Assembly (NCBI GenBank): GCA_003694465.1
Contig: RFKM01000097.1
Span: forward strand, 1-10,900
Length of the DNA: 10,900 bases
Origin: Alphaproteobacteria bacterium
GTDB lineage: Bacteria > Pseudomonadota > Alphaproteobacteria > Rhodobacterales > Rhodobacteraceae
Reading direction: 5' to 3'
A program made the translations under genes and the position numbers. The notes under the pieces were generated by a model that saw only the letters and a program-made list of their open reading frames with translations, did no database searches and was not told the DNA's origin. This document shows, in pieces, positions 1 to 8,441 of this stretch; position 1 is the stretch's first letter; each line of letters begins with the position of its first letter.

Positions 1-74
1 GCGCCAACCACGTCGGCAAGCCCGCCCGTCTTGACCAGAGGCACGCATTCCGAGGCGACCGAAAGAACCCGCAT
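1..74 (-). CDS. glgA: Glycogen synthase (ADP-glucose type), N-terminal fragment
   Basis: Only the first 24 codons are present; the gene runs off the left edge. The peptide begins MRVLSVASECVPLVKTGG and continues LADVVG. The K-T-G-G-L-A-D-V segment (residues 15-22) is the ADP-glucose-binding signature at the N-terminus of bacterial GT5 glycogen synthases, with Lys15 matching the essential lysine of the E. coli KTGGL motif. The family enzyme moves glucose from ADP-glucose to the non-reducing end of an alpha-1,4-glucan in the cytoplasm. The ATG is preceded by AGGAG with 7 bases between, and that ribosome-binding site overlaps the glgC stop codon. Only 10 bases separate the genes, so translational coupling is likely. 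Product assignment rests on this short but diagnostic N-terminus and on its position after glgC. Confidence 0.93.
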   Translation of the reverse strand, partial: MRVLSVASECVPLVKTGGLADVVG

Positions 75-84
75 CCCTTCGCTC

Positions 85-1359
85 CTATCCGAGCGCCGCG
101 GCACGCCGGGCGAGCATTTCCCGGGTGATCAGGGTGACGCCGCCCTCGGTGACGCGGAACCATTTGCCGTCTTCATCCGGGTCTTCGCCGACCACGAGGC
201 CCTCGGGAATCTGCAACCCGCTGTCGACCACGCACCTTTTCAGCCGGGCGTTCCGGTTCACCGTCACATTCGGCAGCAAGACCGATTCCTCGACCGATGA
301 AAACGAGCGCAGGCGCCCCCCGGTCGAGACCAGCGACTTGCGCACAACAGAGCCGGAGATGATCGAATCGCCCGCGATCAGCGACGAAATCGCCTCGCCT
401 CGCCGCCCTTCCTGGTCATGGACGAACTTTGCCGGCGGCACGATTTCGGCATAGGTCCAGATCGGCCAGGTGCGGTCGTAGATGTCGAGCTTGGGGACGA
501 AATCGGTCAGGTCGATATTGGCCTGCCAATAGGCGTCGATCGTGCCGACATCGCGCCAATAGGCCTCTTCCTCGAGGCCGGAACGGATACAGCTGTCGGT
601 GAAGCGATGTGCCACCGCCTTTCCGCTCTTGACGATATGCGGGATGATGTCCTTGCCGAAATCGTGGCTCGAGGCGGCATCGACCGCGTCTTCGAGCAGA
701 AGGGCCCGCAGGAACGGCCAGTTGAAGACGTAAATCCCCATCGAGGCGAGCGCATGGGCCGGGTCGCCCGGAACATGCGGGGGGTTCGCGGGCTTTTCGA
801 GAAAGCGGGTGATCTGGCCCTTGTCGTCAACATCCATCACCCCGAAGGCCGTCGCTTCGGCCAGCGGCACGGTGAGGCATCCGACGGTCACGTCGGCGCG
901 GGCATTGACGTGATGTTCGAGCATCAGCTCGTAATCCATCTTGTAGATGTGATCGCCGGCCAGAACGACGATGTATTCGACGTCGTAACTGTCGATGATG
1001 TCGATGTTCTGGCGCACGGCATCTGCGGTGCCCTTGTACCAGTTCACCTCGTCGATGCGCTGCGAGGCGGGGAGAATGTCGAGATATTCGTTGCGTTCGG
1101 CGCGGAAGAAGTTCCAGCCGCGCTGGATGTGCCGGATGAGCGAATGCGCCTTGTACTGGGTGGCGACGGCCATCTTGCGAATGCCCGAATTGAGCGCGTT
1201 CGACAGGGCGAAGTCGATGATCCGGGTCTTGCCGCCGAAACTGACGGCGGGTTTGGCGCGCCGGTCGGTCAGCTCCTTCAGGCGCGAGCCGCGACCGCCG
1301 GCCAGAACGAAGGCCATGGCCTGGGTTGAAAGCCGCCGCTTGTATCTTTCGCTGTCCAT
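85..1359 (-). CDS. glgC: Glucose-1-phosphate adenylyltransferase (ADP-glucose pyrophosphorylase)
   Basis: A 424-residue protein, close to the usual 420-430 for bacterial GlgC. It makes ADP-glucose from ATP and glucose-1-phosphate, the committed and normally allosterically controlled step of glycogen synthesis. Seen: the nucleotide-binding loop [20 protein letters not shown] (residues 20-39), GDHIYKMDY (135-143) with Asp136 aligned to E. coli catalytic Asp142, FLEKP (187-191) with the lysine that contacts glucose-1-phosphate, SMGIYVF (206-212), [12 protein letters not shown] (267-278), and a C-terminal left-handed beta-helix-like region from about 320. Start choice: the ATG at 1359 has AGGAG seven bases upstream. 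The in-frame ATG at 1380 lacks a ribosome-binding site, and the residues added by the longer frame do not look like GlgC. The gene lies 44 bases after glgB and 10 before glgA, in one operon. Confidence 0.97.
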   Translation of the reverse strand: MDSERYKRRLSTQAMAFVLAGGRGSRLKELTDRRAKPAVSFGGKTRIIDFALSNALNSGIRKMAVATQYKAHSLIRHIQRGWNFFRAERNEYLDILPASQRIDEVNWYKGTADAVRQNIDIIDSYDVEYIVVLAGDHIYKMDYELMLEHHVNARADVTVGCLTVPLAEATAFGVMDVDDKGQITRFLEKPANPPHVPGDPAHALASMGIYVFNWPFLRALLLEDAVDAASSHDFGKDIIPHIVKSGKAVAHRFTDSCIRSGLEEEAYWRDVGTIDAYWQANIDLTDFVPKLDIYDRTWPIWTYAEIVPPAKFVHDQEGRRGEAISSLIAGDSIISGSVVRKSLVSTGGRLRSFSSVEESVLLPNVTVNRNARLKRCVVDSGLQIPEGLVVGEDPDEDGKWFRVTEGGVTLITREMLARRAAALG

Positions 1360-1403
1360 GTCCTGTCTCCTCCTCGCCATTGCCAAGGGCCTCTCTTCCC
1401 GCC

Positions 1404-3602
1404 TCAACCTTGCCGGAACACCACCGCCGCAAGCGGCGGAAGGGTAACGTAGGCCGATTGTGCCTGCCCGTGCCAAGGCACGGATTCAGTCTCTATTCCA
1501 CCATGATTGCCGCGATTGCCGCCGCCGTAGAGGGCCGCGTCGGTGTTCAGGATCTCGTCCCAACGGCCGGCGGCGGGAAAGCCGATACGATAGACACTGC
1601 GCTCGACCGGCGTGAGGTTGACGGCGACGACGATCATCGGATCGCCGGGGTTGCCCTTGCGGGCATAGACCAGAACCGAGTGCTCGGCGTCATTCGCTTC
1701 GAGCCACTCGAACCCTTGCGGTCGGGTGTCGTGCACGTAGAGGGCCGGGTTGGCGCGATAGAGGGCATTGAGGTCGCGCACCAGGAGCTGCACGCCGCGG
1801 TGCTCGGGAATGTCGCACTGGTGCCAGTCGAGGCTGGCGGCGTGGTTCCATTCGCGCCCTTGGGCGAACTCCTGCCCCATGAACAGCAGCTTCTTGCCCG
1901 GATGCGTCCACATGTAGCCGTAGAAGGCCCGAAGGTTGGCAAACTGCTCCCAGCCATTGCCCGGCATCCGGGCGATCATCGAGCCCTTCCCGTGCACCAC
2001 CTCGTCGTGACTGATCGGCAGGATGAAGTTTTCCGACCAGGCATAGACGAGCGAGAAGGTCAGTTCGCCGTGGTGATATTTCCGGAAGATCGGCTCGCGT
2101 GCCATGTATTGAAGGCTGTCGTTCATCCAGCCCATGTTCCACTTGAAGCCGAACCCGAGGCCGCCGGCATCGACGGGGCGCGACACGCCCGGAAAGGCGG
2201 TGCTTTCCTCGGCGACGGTCATGATTCCGGGGTGCTGGCCATAGGCAAGGGTGTTGGTGGTGCGCAGGAAGTCGATCGCCTCGTAATTCTCGCGCCCGCC
2301 ATCCTTGTTCGGAATCCACTCGCCATCCTTGCGGGAATAGTCTCGATAGAGCATCGAGGCGACGGCATCGACCCTCAGCCCGTCGACGTGATATTCGTCC
2401 AGCCAGTAAAGGGCGTTTGCCTCGAGGAAATTCGCGACTTCCACCCGCCCGTAATTGTAGATCAGGGTGTTCCAGTCGTTGTGGAAACCTTCGCGCGGGT
2501 CTTCGTGTTCGTAAAGCGCGGTTCCGTCGAAGCGGGCAAGGCCATGGGCATCGGTGGGGAAGTGACCGGGCACCCAGTCGACCAGAACGCCGAGGCCGGC
2601 CTCATGCGCCGCCTCGACAAAGGCGGCAAATTCCTGTGGCGTTCCGTGGCGGATCGTCGGGGCATAAAGCCCGATCGGCTGATAGCCCCAGGACCCGTCA
2701 AACGGATATTCGCTGATCGGCATCAGCTCGATATGGGTGAACCCCATCCATTTGACATAATCGACCAGCTCGGTGGCCAGTTCGGCATAGGAAAGCGGGC
2801 GGCTGCCGCCCTCGGCGCGCCGCCACGAGCCGAGGTGCACCTCGTAGATCGAGATCGGCGCATCGACGCTGTTTCTTTCGGCCCGGGCCTTCATCCAGGC
2901 CTCGTCGCGCCAGGCCCGGCCGAGCCCCGGCCGGCGCACCACCGAGGCGGTTGCCGGGGGGTGCTCGGCGCCGAAGCCGACAGGGTCGGCCTTCAGCGGC
3001 AGGATCGTGCCGCCGCGCGCCCGGATCTCGTATTTGTAGATCGTTCCCTCGCCGATACCGGGGATGAAGATTTCCCACACGCCCGAGGCACCGCGCCGAC
3101 GCATCGGGTGGGCGGTGCCATTCCAGACGTTGAAGTCTCCGACCACCGAAACGCGCTCGGCATTCGGCGCCCAGACCGCGAAATGGGTGCCGTCCACGCC
3201 GTCGATCGTCTTGAGATGCGCGCCCAGCGCCTCCCACAGCCTGAGGTGGCGCCCCTCGGCAAGGAGGTATTCGTCAAGGTCGCCAAGAACCGGCCCGAAG
3301 CGGTATGGGTCGTCAAACTCCCACGAGGTGCCGTCGGCGCTTTGGGCGAGAATCCGATAGGGCTTTTCCGCGTCCACGGGCCCTTCGAACAGGCCGGGGC
3401 AATCGGGATGCGCTGCAAGCGGCGCGGGCTTTCCTCGGCCCTGTTTCAGAAACGCCTGCGTGGCGCCCGGTATCCATGCCGCGAGCTGTCCGCCGTGCGG
3501 GCCGAGAATGGCGAAAGGATCGGCGTGCCGGCCCTCGCAAATCGCCCGCGCATCTTCGGTCGAGACGCGGAACCGGCTGGAGACCTTTGCCTTTTTCGCC
3601 AT
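1404..3602 (-). CDS. glgB: 1,4-alpha-glucan branching enzyme
   Basis: A 732-residue GH13 branching enzyme, full length (E. coli GlgB has 728). It cuts an alpha-1,4-glucan and rejoins the fragment through an alpha-1,6 bond. Domain order seen: an N-terminal carbohydrate-binding N1 module (about 15-115), a CBM48/E-set module with [20 protein letters not shown] (139-158), the (beta/alpha)8 catalytic barrel (about 250-620) and a C-terminal beta domain. Catalytic residues: Asp412 in DGLRVDAV (nucleophile), Glu465 in AEEST (acid/base) and Asp533 in [12 protein letters not shown]. All three sit at a constant +7 offset from E. coli Asp405, Glu458 and Asp526. VHLGSWRR (255-262) and GWGYQ-like SWGYQP (304-309) are also family hallmarks. 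The start ATG follows GGAGAAGGC. The gene begins 16 bases after the glgP stop, so it is probably co-transcribed. No defect was seen. Confidence 0.98.
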   Translation of the reverse strand: MAKKAKVSSRFRVSTEDARAICEGRHADPFAILGPHGGQLAAWIPGATQAFLKQGRGKPAPLAAHPDCPGLFEGPVDAEKPYRILAQSADGTSWEFDDPYRFGPVLGDLDEYLLAEGRHLRLWEALGAHLKTIDGVDGTHFAVWAPNAERVSVVGDFNVWNGTAHPMRRRGASGVWEIFIPGIGEGTIYKYEIRARGGTILPLKADPVGFGAEHPPATASVVRRPGLGRAWRDEAWMKARAERNSVDAPISIYEVHLGSWRRAEGGSRPLSYAELATELVDYVKWMGFTHIELMPISEYPFDGSWGYQPIGLYAPTIRHGTPQEFAAFVEAAHEAGLGVLVDWVPGHFPTDAHGLARFDGTALYEHEDPREGFHNDWNTLIYNYGRVEVANFLEANALYWLDEYHVDGLRVDAVASMLYRDYSRKDGEWIPNKDGGRENYEAIDFLRTTNTLAYGQHPGIMTVAEESTAFPGVSRPVDAGGLGFGFKWNMGWMNDSLQYMAREPIFRKYHHGELTFSLVYAWSENFILPISHDEVVHGKGSMIARMPGNGWEQFANLRAFYGYMWTHPGKKLLFMGQEFAQGREWNHAASLDWHQCDIPEHRGVQLLVRDLNALYRANPALYVHDTRPQGFEWLEANDAEHSVLVYARKGNPGDPMIVVAVNLTPVERSVYRIGFPAAGRWDEILNTDAALYGGGNRGNHGGIETESVPWHGQAQSAYVTLPPLAAVVFRQG

Positions 3603-3618
3603 GCCTTCTCCCCGGGGG

Positions 3619-6021
3619 TCAAAGCGCCGATCGTGCGCCCCAGATGTCTTTCATGTAACCACGAATGGCCCGGTCTGACGAGAAAAACCCCATCCGCGCG
3701 GTGTTGATCGCGGCGCGGCGCGCCCATTCGTCGCGGTCTCGGAACATCGCGTCGACATCGGCCTGCGCGCGCTGATAGTCGGCAAAATCCGAGGCGACGA
3801 GGAAATAGTCGCTGTTCCATGCCCGATGCACGAGGCCGTGGTAGCGTTCGGGCTGGTCCGGCGAAAAGCGCCCCTCGGCGATGAGCTGCAGAACGATCTT
3901 GAGATCTTCGTTCTGCTCGATCGCCTCGCGGGCGTGGTTGACGTTCCGCCGCCGTGCCAGCACCTCCTCGGCGGTCAGACCGAAAAGGAAGAAGTTCTCG
4001 GCGCCGACGCGTTCGCGGATTTCGACATTCGCCCCGTCGAGGGTGCCGATGGTGAGCGCGCCGTTGAGGCTGAGCTTCATGTTGCCGGTGCCCGAGGCCT
4101 CCATGCCGGCGGTCGAGATCTGCTCCGAGAGGTCGGCGGCGGGAATGAGCCGCTCGGCCATGGTGACGTTGTAGTTGGCGGGGTAGACCACCTTCAGGCG
4201 GTCGCGCATGTCGGGGTCGTTGTTGATGACGTGGCCGACGTCGTTGATGAGGTGAATGATCTCCTTGGCCACCGCGTAGCCGGGCGCCGACTTGCCGCCG
4301 AAGATCTTCACCCGCGGCACGAAATCGGCGTCGGGGTTCTGCTTGATCCGGTGCCAGCGGGCGATCGTCTCAAAGATGTTGAGCAGCTGGCGCTTGTATT
4401 CGTGAATGCGCTTGACCTGAACGTCGAACAGCGCGTCGGGGTCGATGCGCATGCCGCAGGTCTCGGCAATCCAGTTGGCCGTGCGCGCCTTGTTCTGGTG
4501 CTTGACCTGCATGAACGCCGCGCGGAACCCCGCATCTTCGACATGCGGCGCGAGCTCTTCCAGCCGGTCGAGATCGGCCTCCCAGCCGCCGCCGATGGTT
4601 TCGGTGACAAGGTCGGCCAGCCCCGGGTTGGCGAGCTTGAGCCACCGGCGCGGGGTGATGCCGTTGGTCTCGTTGATAATCCGGTCGGGGTGGAGCCGGT
4701 GAAGCTCGGGGAAAAGTTCGGTTTTCACCAGTTCCGTATGAAGCGCCGAAACGCCGTTGACCTTGTGCGACATGACGAAGGCCAGTTCGCCCATGTGCAC
4801 TTCGTTGTTGCGCACGATATCCACGCTGGCCGGGCGCGAAGGATGGGCGGCGCGGTGGGCGGCGTCGATCATCTCGATGATCTGCATGTGCCGCGGCAGG
4901 ACGGTGCCGATCATCCAGGTTGACCAGCGTTCGAGCGCCTCGGGCAGAAGGGTGTGGTTGGTATAGCCAAGCACCTTCCAGGCAAGGGTCATGGCTGGCT
5001 CGAAGTCCATGCCGTGCTCGTCGATGAACAGCCGGATCAGCTCCGGGCCGGCGAGCGCCGGGTGGGTGTCGTTCATCTGGATGGCAACGTGCCGGTCGAA
5101 GGCCGACAGGTCGTCATGGGTTTCGAGGTAGCGGCGCAGAATGTCCTGGATCGAAGCCGAGGTCAGGAAAAACTCCTGTTTCAGGCGCAGCTCCTTGCCG
5201 GCATGGGTCGTGTCGTCGGGGTAGAGCACGCGGGTCAGGGTCCGGGCGAGGATCTCAGGCTCTTCGGCGGCGCGGTAATCGCCGCGGTTGAAGCGGTCGA
5301 GATCGAACATCGTGCTCGGGCGCGCGCCCCAAAGACGCAGGGTGTTGGCCCAGCGCCCCTGCCAGCCGACGAGCGGCGTGTCGAAGGCGGTGGCGATGAC
5401 GGTTTCGGAAGGAACCCAGACCGCCTTGCCGTCGCGGGTTTCGACATGGCCCCGGAATGGCACGACATAGGCTGCTTCCGGGCGTTCGAATTCCCACGGG
5501 TGGCGCTGGGTGAGCCAGTCTTCCGGGGTTTCCACCTGCTGGCCCATTTCGAAACGCTGGCGGAACAGGCCGTGCTCGTAGCGCAGCCCGTAGCCATATC
5601 CGGGGCATCCGACCGTCGCCATGCTGTCCATGTAGCAGGCGGCAAGACGGCCAAGCCCACCGTTGCCGAGGGCGGCGTCGGGCTCGTCATGGACGAGAAC
5701 GTCGAAATCCTGCCCGAGGTCGGCCAGCGCCTCGGCGGCGATTTCCTTGAGGCCGAGGTTGATGGCCGCATCTTCGATGATCCGGCCGATGAGGTATTCC
5801 ATCGACAGGTAATAGACGCGCTTCTGGTCCTGTTCCCAGGTCTTGCGGGTCGAGGCGAACCACGGTTCGACGATGCGATCGCGCAAGGCATGGGAAAGGG
5901 CGAGCCGCCAGTCATAGACCGAGGCATGGGCAGGGTCCTTGCCCACCGTGAACTTGAGGTGATGCAGGATGTCGGCGCGCATGGTTTCGCGGCTGATCGG
6001 GGGCGTCTGGATGTCTTTCAT
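3619..6021 (-). CDS. glgP: Glycogen/alpha-glucan phosphorylase
   Basis: An 800-residue GT35 phosphorylase that releases glucose-1-phosphate from the ends of glycogen using phosphate and pyridoxal phosphate. Seen: the substrate and cofactor loop [12 protein letters not shown] (118-129), the active-site segment IQMNDTHPA (314-322), [11 protein letters not shown] (538-548), [15 protein letters not shown] (575-589) and the PLP segment [20 protein letters not shown] (641-660), in which Lys649 carries the Schiff base. The length fits bacterial phosphorylases (about 800-830). The mammalian N-terminal phosphorylation segment is not evident. The chosen ATG has only a weak ribosome-binding site (CAGG seven bases upstream; AAAGG is too far). 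The next ATG, codon 14, has none and would remove conserved-looking sequence. This is the first gene of the operon, so the degradative enzyme is made with the three synthetic ones and control of the operon acts through its promoter. Confidence 0.97.
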   Translation of the reverse strand: MKDIQTPPISRETMRADILHHLKFTVGKDPAHASVYDWRLALSHALRDRIVEPWFASTRKTWEQDQKRVYYLSMEYLIGRIIEDAAINLGLKEIAAEALADLGQDFDVLVHDEPDAALGNGGLGRLAACYMDSMATVGCPGYGYGLRYEHGLFRQRFEMGQQVETPEDWLTQRHPWEFERPEAAYVVPFRGHVETRDGKAVWVPSETVIATAFDTPLVGWQGRWANTLRLWGARPSTMFDLDRFNRGDYRAAEEPEILARTLTRVLYPDDTTHAGKELRLKQEFFLTSASIQDILRRYLETHDDLSAFDRHVAIQMNDTHPALAGPELIRLFIDEHGMDFEPAMTLAWKVLGYTNHTLLPEALERWSTWMIGTVLPRHMQIIEMIDAAHRAAHPSRPASVDIVRNNEVHMGELAFVMSHKVNGVSALHTELVKTELFPELHRLHPDRIINETNGITPRRWLKLANPGLADLVTETIGGGWEADLDRLEELAPHVEDAGFRAAFMQVKHQNKARTANWIAETCGMRIDPDALFDVQVKRIHEYKRQLLNIFETIARWHRIKQNPDADFVPRVKIFGGKSAPGYAVAKEIIHLINDVGHVINNDPDMRDRLKVVYPANYNVTMAERLIPAADLSEQISTAGMEASGTGNMKLSLNGALTIGTLDGANVEIRERVGAENFFLFGLTAEEVLARRRNVNHAREAIEQNEDLKIVLQLIAEGRFSPDQPERYHGLVHRAWNSDYFLVASDFADYQRAQADVDAMFRDRDEWARRAAINTARMGFFSSDRAIRGYMKDIWGARSAL

Positions 6022-6049
6022 GAAGCGGCCTGTTGCCTTTCTGGCGGAT

Positions 6050-6063
6050 TGATAGCGCTATCA
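6050..6063. promoter_or_regulatory. LacI-family-type operator upstream of the glycogen operon
   Basis: TGATAGCGCTATCA is a perfect 14-bp palindrome with a central CG, centred 6056/6057, its near edge 29 bases before the glgP ATG. Even palindromes with a central CG are the typical shape of LacI/GalR-family operators, and GATAGCGCTATC-like sites occur before sugar genes in alphaproteobacteria (general family knowledge, not a database hit). A weak minus-strand promoter could overlap it: TTTTCA at 6084-6079, 16 bases, then GATAGC at 6062-6057, which lies inside the palindrome. Binding would then block polymerase. That promoter is low confidence. The cognate regulator is not in the window. Confidence 0.6.
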
Positions 6064-6082
6064 TTCCCGGATTTCCACTGAA

Positions 6083-6152
6083 AACCGGGCGATGGGGCCT
6101 CATGGAGAGGGTCGCGCGCGGACGGAGGCCCCAATGGCCACCCGCCCGGGTT
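6083..6152. repeat. Nested inverted repeat between the transporter and glycogen operons
   Basis: The inner arms TGGGGCCTC (6093-6101) and GAGGCCCCA (6125-6133) pair over 9 bp around a 23-base loop. Outer arms AACCGGGCG (6083-6091) and the matching segment 6143-6152 pair with one bulged G. On the minus strand the structure ends CGCCCGGTTTTC, so a GC-rich stem runs into a short T stretch just upstream of the glgP promoter region. It could act as a second terminator protecting the glycogen promoter from read-through, or be chance in GC-rich DNA. The large inner loop and long internal loop weaken the terminator reading. Confidence 0.35.
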
Positions 6153-6222
6153 GCTGTGCCTGATACATCGCTTGGGAAAGGAGATGAAGCCGAATCGGCC
6201 GGGGGCGGCGTTTTGGCGCCTT

Positions 6223-6258
6223 GCCCATGCCGGGGCGCGGTGACGCTCCGGCATGGGC
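6223..6258 (-). terminator. Hairpin after the ABC transporter operon, probable terminator
   Basis: GCCCATGCCGG (6223-6233) and CCGGCATGGGC (6248-6258) form a perfect 11-bp stem. It extends inward by four more pairs, including one G-T, leaving a six-base loop (6238-6243). The structure starts 10 bases after the permease stop codon. In the minus direction there is no T tract after it, so it may work as a Rho-assisted or 3'-end-stabilising hairpin rather than a textbook intrinsic terminator. Confidence 0.5.
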
Positions 6259-6268
6259 GATGGGAGGG

Positions 6269-7543
6269 TCAGCTGCGCCCCTTCCAGGGAACGAGGATCT
6301 TCTCGGCCTTGCGCATCAGGATGTCGATGCCGAAGCCGATGACGCCGATCAGGATGATCCCCATCAGCACGATGTCGGTCAGCTGGAATTTCGAGGCGAC
6401 CATGATCATCATCCCGGCCCCCTCGGTGGCGGCGACGAGTTCGGCGGCGACGACGGTTCCCCAGCACACGCCCATGGCCACCCGCGCACCGGTGAAGATT
6501 TCCGGAAGCGAGTTGGGCATGATCACGTGGCGCATGATCTGCGCCTTGCTGGCGCCGAGCGAATACGCGGCGTGAACCTTCGAGATGTTCACCCCCGACA
6601 CCCCCGAGCGCGCGGCGATGGCCATGATCCAGAGCGAGGCGAGGAACAGAAGGATGATCTTCCCGGTCTCGCCGATGCCGAACCAGATGATGACCAGCGG
6701 GATCAGCGCCAGCGGCGGCACCGGGCGCATGAATTCGACGATCGGATCGAACCAGCCCCGGAACCAGTTGGAAAGACCCATGGCATAGCCCAGCGGAATT
6801 CCGACCAGCGCGCCCAGCGCAAAGCCGACGACCACCCGGAAGAGCGAATAGCCCAGATGCCCCCACAGGGTGGTGTCGCGGTAGCCGTCGCGTGCAATCT
6901 CGACGGCCCGCTGCACGACGCTTTCGGGGGGCGGCAGCCAGATCGGCTCCATCTGCAGGCCGGTGGGCGGCTGGAAGCTGATCGCGCCCTTGTCGGTCAG
7001 GGCAAAGCGGCCGATGCCGGTTTTCACGACGGTATCGGGCGAAATCGGGTTGCCGTCGATCGCCACGACATGGGCGCCATCCTTGCGCTTCACCTCGTCG
7101 TTGCGGTCAAACAGGATGGTCACCGAGCGCGAGGCGGTCATCGCAACGGCATCGTCCTTGGCAAAGCCGTCGCCGGGCGGAACCGTGAACTTCTCGGGCT
7201 TCTCTCCAAACGGAAGAACGTGGACGAAGACCGTGGCATCGTCGCGCTGCCCGTCTGGCGCTTCGAGCGTGTAGGTGAAAGAGGTCTCGCCAACGAAGGG
7301 CGCCGGGGCGTGCAGAAAGCCCGGAACCCAGGCCGACCCGGTGAACGAGCCCCAGATCAGGAAGATCGTCACGACCGAAACGACCGAGGCGATGCGGTTC
7401 GGGGTCACGGCGCTTTCGTCGCCGAAGGTGACCGTCTTGCGGGCGGTGAAGCCCGAAATGCTCTGGTGCACGAAGTAGCGCACGACGAGGTAGGAAACGA
7501 CGAAAATGCCGACATAGACGGCAAGAAGCGCAAGCCCGATCAT
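6269..7543 (-). CDS. ABC transporter permease (TauC/SsuC type) with an extra helix and a periplasmic Ig/cadherin-like insert
   Basis: A 424-residue inner-membrane permease; TauC/SsuC proteins are usually about 250-290. The C-terminal part (about 200-424) is a standard BPD-transp-1 permease. It has LPPPESVV (203-210), HLGYSLFRVVVGFALGALVG (229-248), the ATPase-contact EAA-type loop around AAYSLGASKAQIMRHVIMPN (325-344), and later helices. The front differs: an added helix (about 3-22), a charged loop, a second helix (about 51-68), then some 120 residues likely in the periplasm. That insert contains FTYTLEAPDG (89-98), ATVFVHVLP (103-111), a DDAV...VTILFDRND stretch (130-149), VVAIDGNPI (159-167) and GAISFQPPTG (186-195). 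This order resembles bacterial cadherin/Ig-like repeats. GGAGG lies seven bases before the ATG, which overlaps the ATPase stop as ATGA. The substrate is unknown. Permease identity is firm; the insert's fold is inferred. Confidence 0.93.
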   Translation of the reverse strand: MIGLALLAVYVGIFVVSYLVVRYFVHQSISGFTARKTVTFGDESAVTPNRIASVVSVVTIFLIWGSFTGSAWVPGFLHAPAPFVGETSFTYTLEAPDGQRDDATVFVHVLPFGEKPEKFTVPPGDGFAKDDAVAMTASRSVTILFDRNDEVKRKDGAHVVAIDGNPISPDTVVKTGIGRFALTDKGAISFQPPTGLQMEPIWLPPPESVVQRAVEIARDGYRDTTLWGHLGYSLFRVVVGFALGALVGIPLGYAMGLSNWFRGWFDPIVEFMRPVPPLALIPLVIIWFGIGETGKIILLFLASLWIMAIAARSGVSGVNISKVHAAYSLGASKAQIMRHVIMPNSLPEIFTGARVAMGVCWGTVVAAELVAATEGAGMMIMVASKFQLTDIVLMGIILIGVIGFGIDILMRKAEKILVPWKGRS

Positions 7544-8346
7544 TGCAATTCCTCCGCGCGCCCCATGATTTCTTCTTCCATGTTCCAGATCATTTCGAGA
7601 ATCTCCTCGCGCGTTTCGGCATAGCCCTTGGCATGCTTGATCTCGCGCAGATCGGCCCCGACGCCCATTTCGGCGTAGGGCAGGCGGTATTCCTTGTGAA
7701 TCCGTCCGGGGCGGGGCGCCATGACAACGAGGCGCTCGCCCAGCAGGATCGCCTCTTCCACCGAGTGCGTGATGAGGATGATGGTCTTGCCCGTTTCCTT
7801 CCAGAGCTTCAGCACCAGCCCCTGCATCTTCTCGCGCGTCAGGGCGTCGAGCGCGCCGAGCGGCTCGTCCATCAGGATCACGTCGGGGTCGTTGGCGAGG
7901 CAGCGGGCGAGGGCCACGCGCTGCTGCATGCCGCCGGAAAGCTCGTAAATGGCCTTGTCCTTGAAGTCGGCCAGACCCGTCACCTCGAGCAGGTGATCGA
8001 CCTTCTCGCCCCATTCCGCCTCGCGCTGGCCCTTCATCCGCGGACCGAAGCTGACATTGGCGCGCACGTCCATCCACTCGAAAAGGGCGCCCTGCTGGAA
8101 CACCATGCCCCGGTCGGCCTTCGGGCCGGTGACCTCTTCGCCGTTCATCACGACCCGGCCATCGGTCGGGGCGAGAAATCCGGCAACGATGTTCAGAAGC
8201 GTGGTCTTGCCGCAGCCCGACGGGCCGAGAACGCTCATCAGCTCGCCTTCCTTGAGGTGCAGCGATACGTCTTCGAGGGCCTGAACCGACGAGCCGTTCG
8301 GCAGGTCGAACCGCATCGAGACGTGTTCAATGGACAGTCCGCTCAT
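7540..8346 (-). CDS. ABC transporter ATP-binding protein (TauB/SsuB type)
   Basis: A 268-residue cytoplasmic ATPase that powers the importer. All nucleotide-binding motifs are intact: Walker A GPSGCGKTT (41-49), Q-loop VFQQ (82-85), ABC signature LSGGMQQR (136-143), Walker B VILMDEP (156-162), D-loop GALDALT (164-170) and the switch histidine in LITHSVEEA (191-199). The GALFEWMDV segment after the Q-loop (86-94) is typical of the nitrate/sulfonate/taurine ATPase group. The ATG at 8346 has a purine-rich AAGGAAAGG upstream; a longer reading frame without these family features was rejected. The C-terminal about 45 residues are acidic and helical and may contact the permease. The gene sits 95 bases after the binding-protein gene and overlaps the permease start by four bases, indicating coupled translation. 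Family placement is secure; the substrate is not. Confidence 0.95.
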   Translation of the reverse strand: MSGLSIEHVSMRFDLPNGSSVQALEDVSLHLKEGELMSVLGPSGCGKTTLLNIVAGFLAPTDGRVVMNGEEVTGPKADRGMVFQQGALFEWMDVRANVSFGPRMKGQREAEWGEKVDHLLEVTGLADFKDKAIYELSGGMQQRVALARCLANDPDVILMDEPLGALDALTREKMQGLVLKLWKETGKTIILITHSVEEAILLGERLVVMAPRPGRIHKEYRLPYAEMGVGADLREIKHAKGYAETREEILEMIWNMEEEIMGRAEELQ

Positions 8347-8379
8347 GGCCTGCCTTTCCTTATTATTGCCTGAGGGTGA

Positions 8380-8406
8380 GGAGGCGGGCGCCGGGCACCC
8401 GCCTCC
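8380..8406 (-). promoter_or_regulatory. Intercistronic stem-loop, ATPase-proximal
   Basis: GGAGGCGGG (8380-8388) pairs perfectly with CCCGCCTCC (8398-8406) around a nine-base loop. It lies between the binding-protein and ATPase genes, about 34 bases before the ATPase ATG. Such hairpins commonly protect the 3' end of an abundant binding-protein message and reduce expression of the membrane components. No T tract follows on the minus strand, so full termination is unlikely. Confidence 0.5.
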
Positions 8407-8414
8407 GTGTTGAC

Positions 8415-8432
8415 CGAGGCGCTGGCGCCTCG
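8415..8432 (-). promoter_or_regulatory. Intercistronic stem-loop after the binding-protein gene
   Basis: CGAGGCGC-TG-GCGCCTCG is a nearly continuous palindrome (8-bp arms, two-base centre; realistically a 7-bp stem with a four-base loop). Flanking GAC/GTC pair again past one bulged base. It begins nine bases after the binding-protein stop codon and is the first structure in the gap. Together with the neighbouring hairpin it suggests RNA-level control of the binding-protein to membrane-component ratio. Confidence 0.5.
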
Positions 8433-8441
8433 AGTCCCTGC

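Noticed and set aside
1360..1476. N-terminal extension of GlgC in the same frame (39 more codons)
   Set aside because: It would overlap the end of glgB, its extra residues do not resemble GlgC, and the ATG at 1359 has a far better ribosome-binding site.
1326..3707. Very long plus-strand open frame opposite glgB (793 codons)
   Set aside because: It is antisense to a complete glgB with all catalytic motifs. Long shadow frames are expected in GC-rich DNA with strong third-position bias, and its product shows no recognisable domain.
1..6021. Possible defence, mobile or phage-related genes in the left half
   Set aside because: All coding capacity is explained by intact glycogen genes with uniform composition; no integrase, transposase, direct repeats or tRNA edge was seen.
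6184..6243. Plus-strand 19-codon reading frame (MKPNRPGAAFWRLAHAGAR) after AAAGGAG in the glgP-permease gap
   Set aside because: The ribosome-binding-like sequence abuts the ATG with almost no spacing, the frame runs through the terminator hairpin, and nothing supports conservation.
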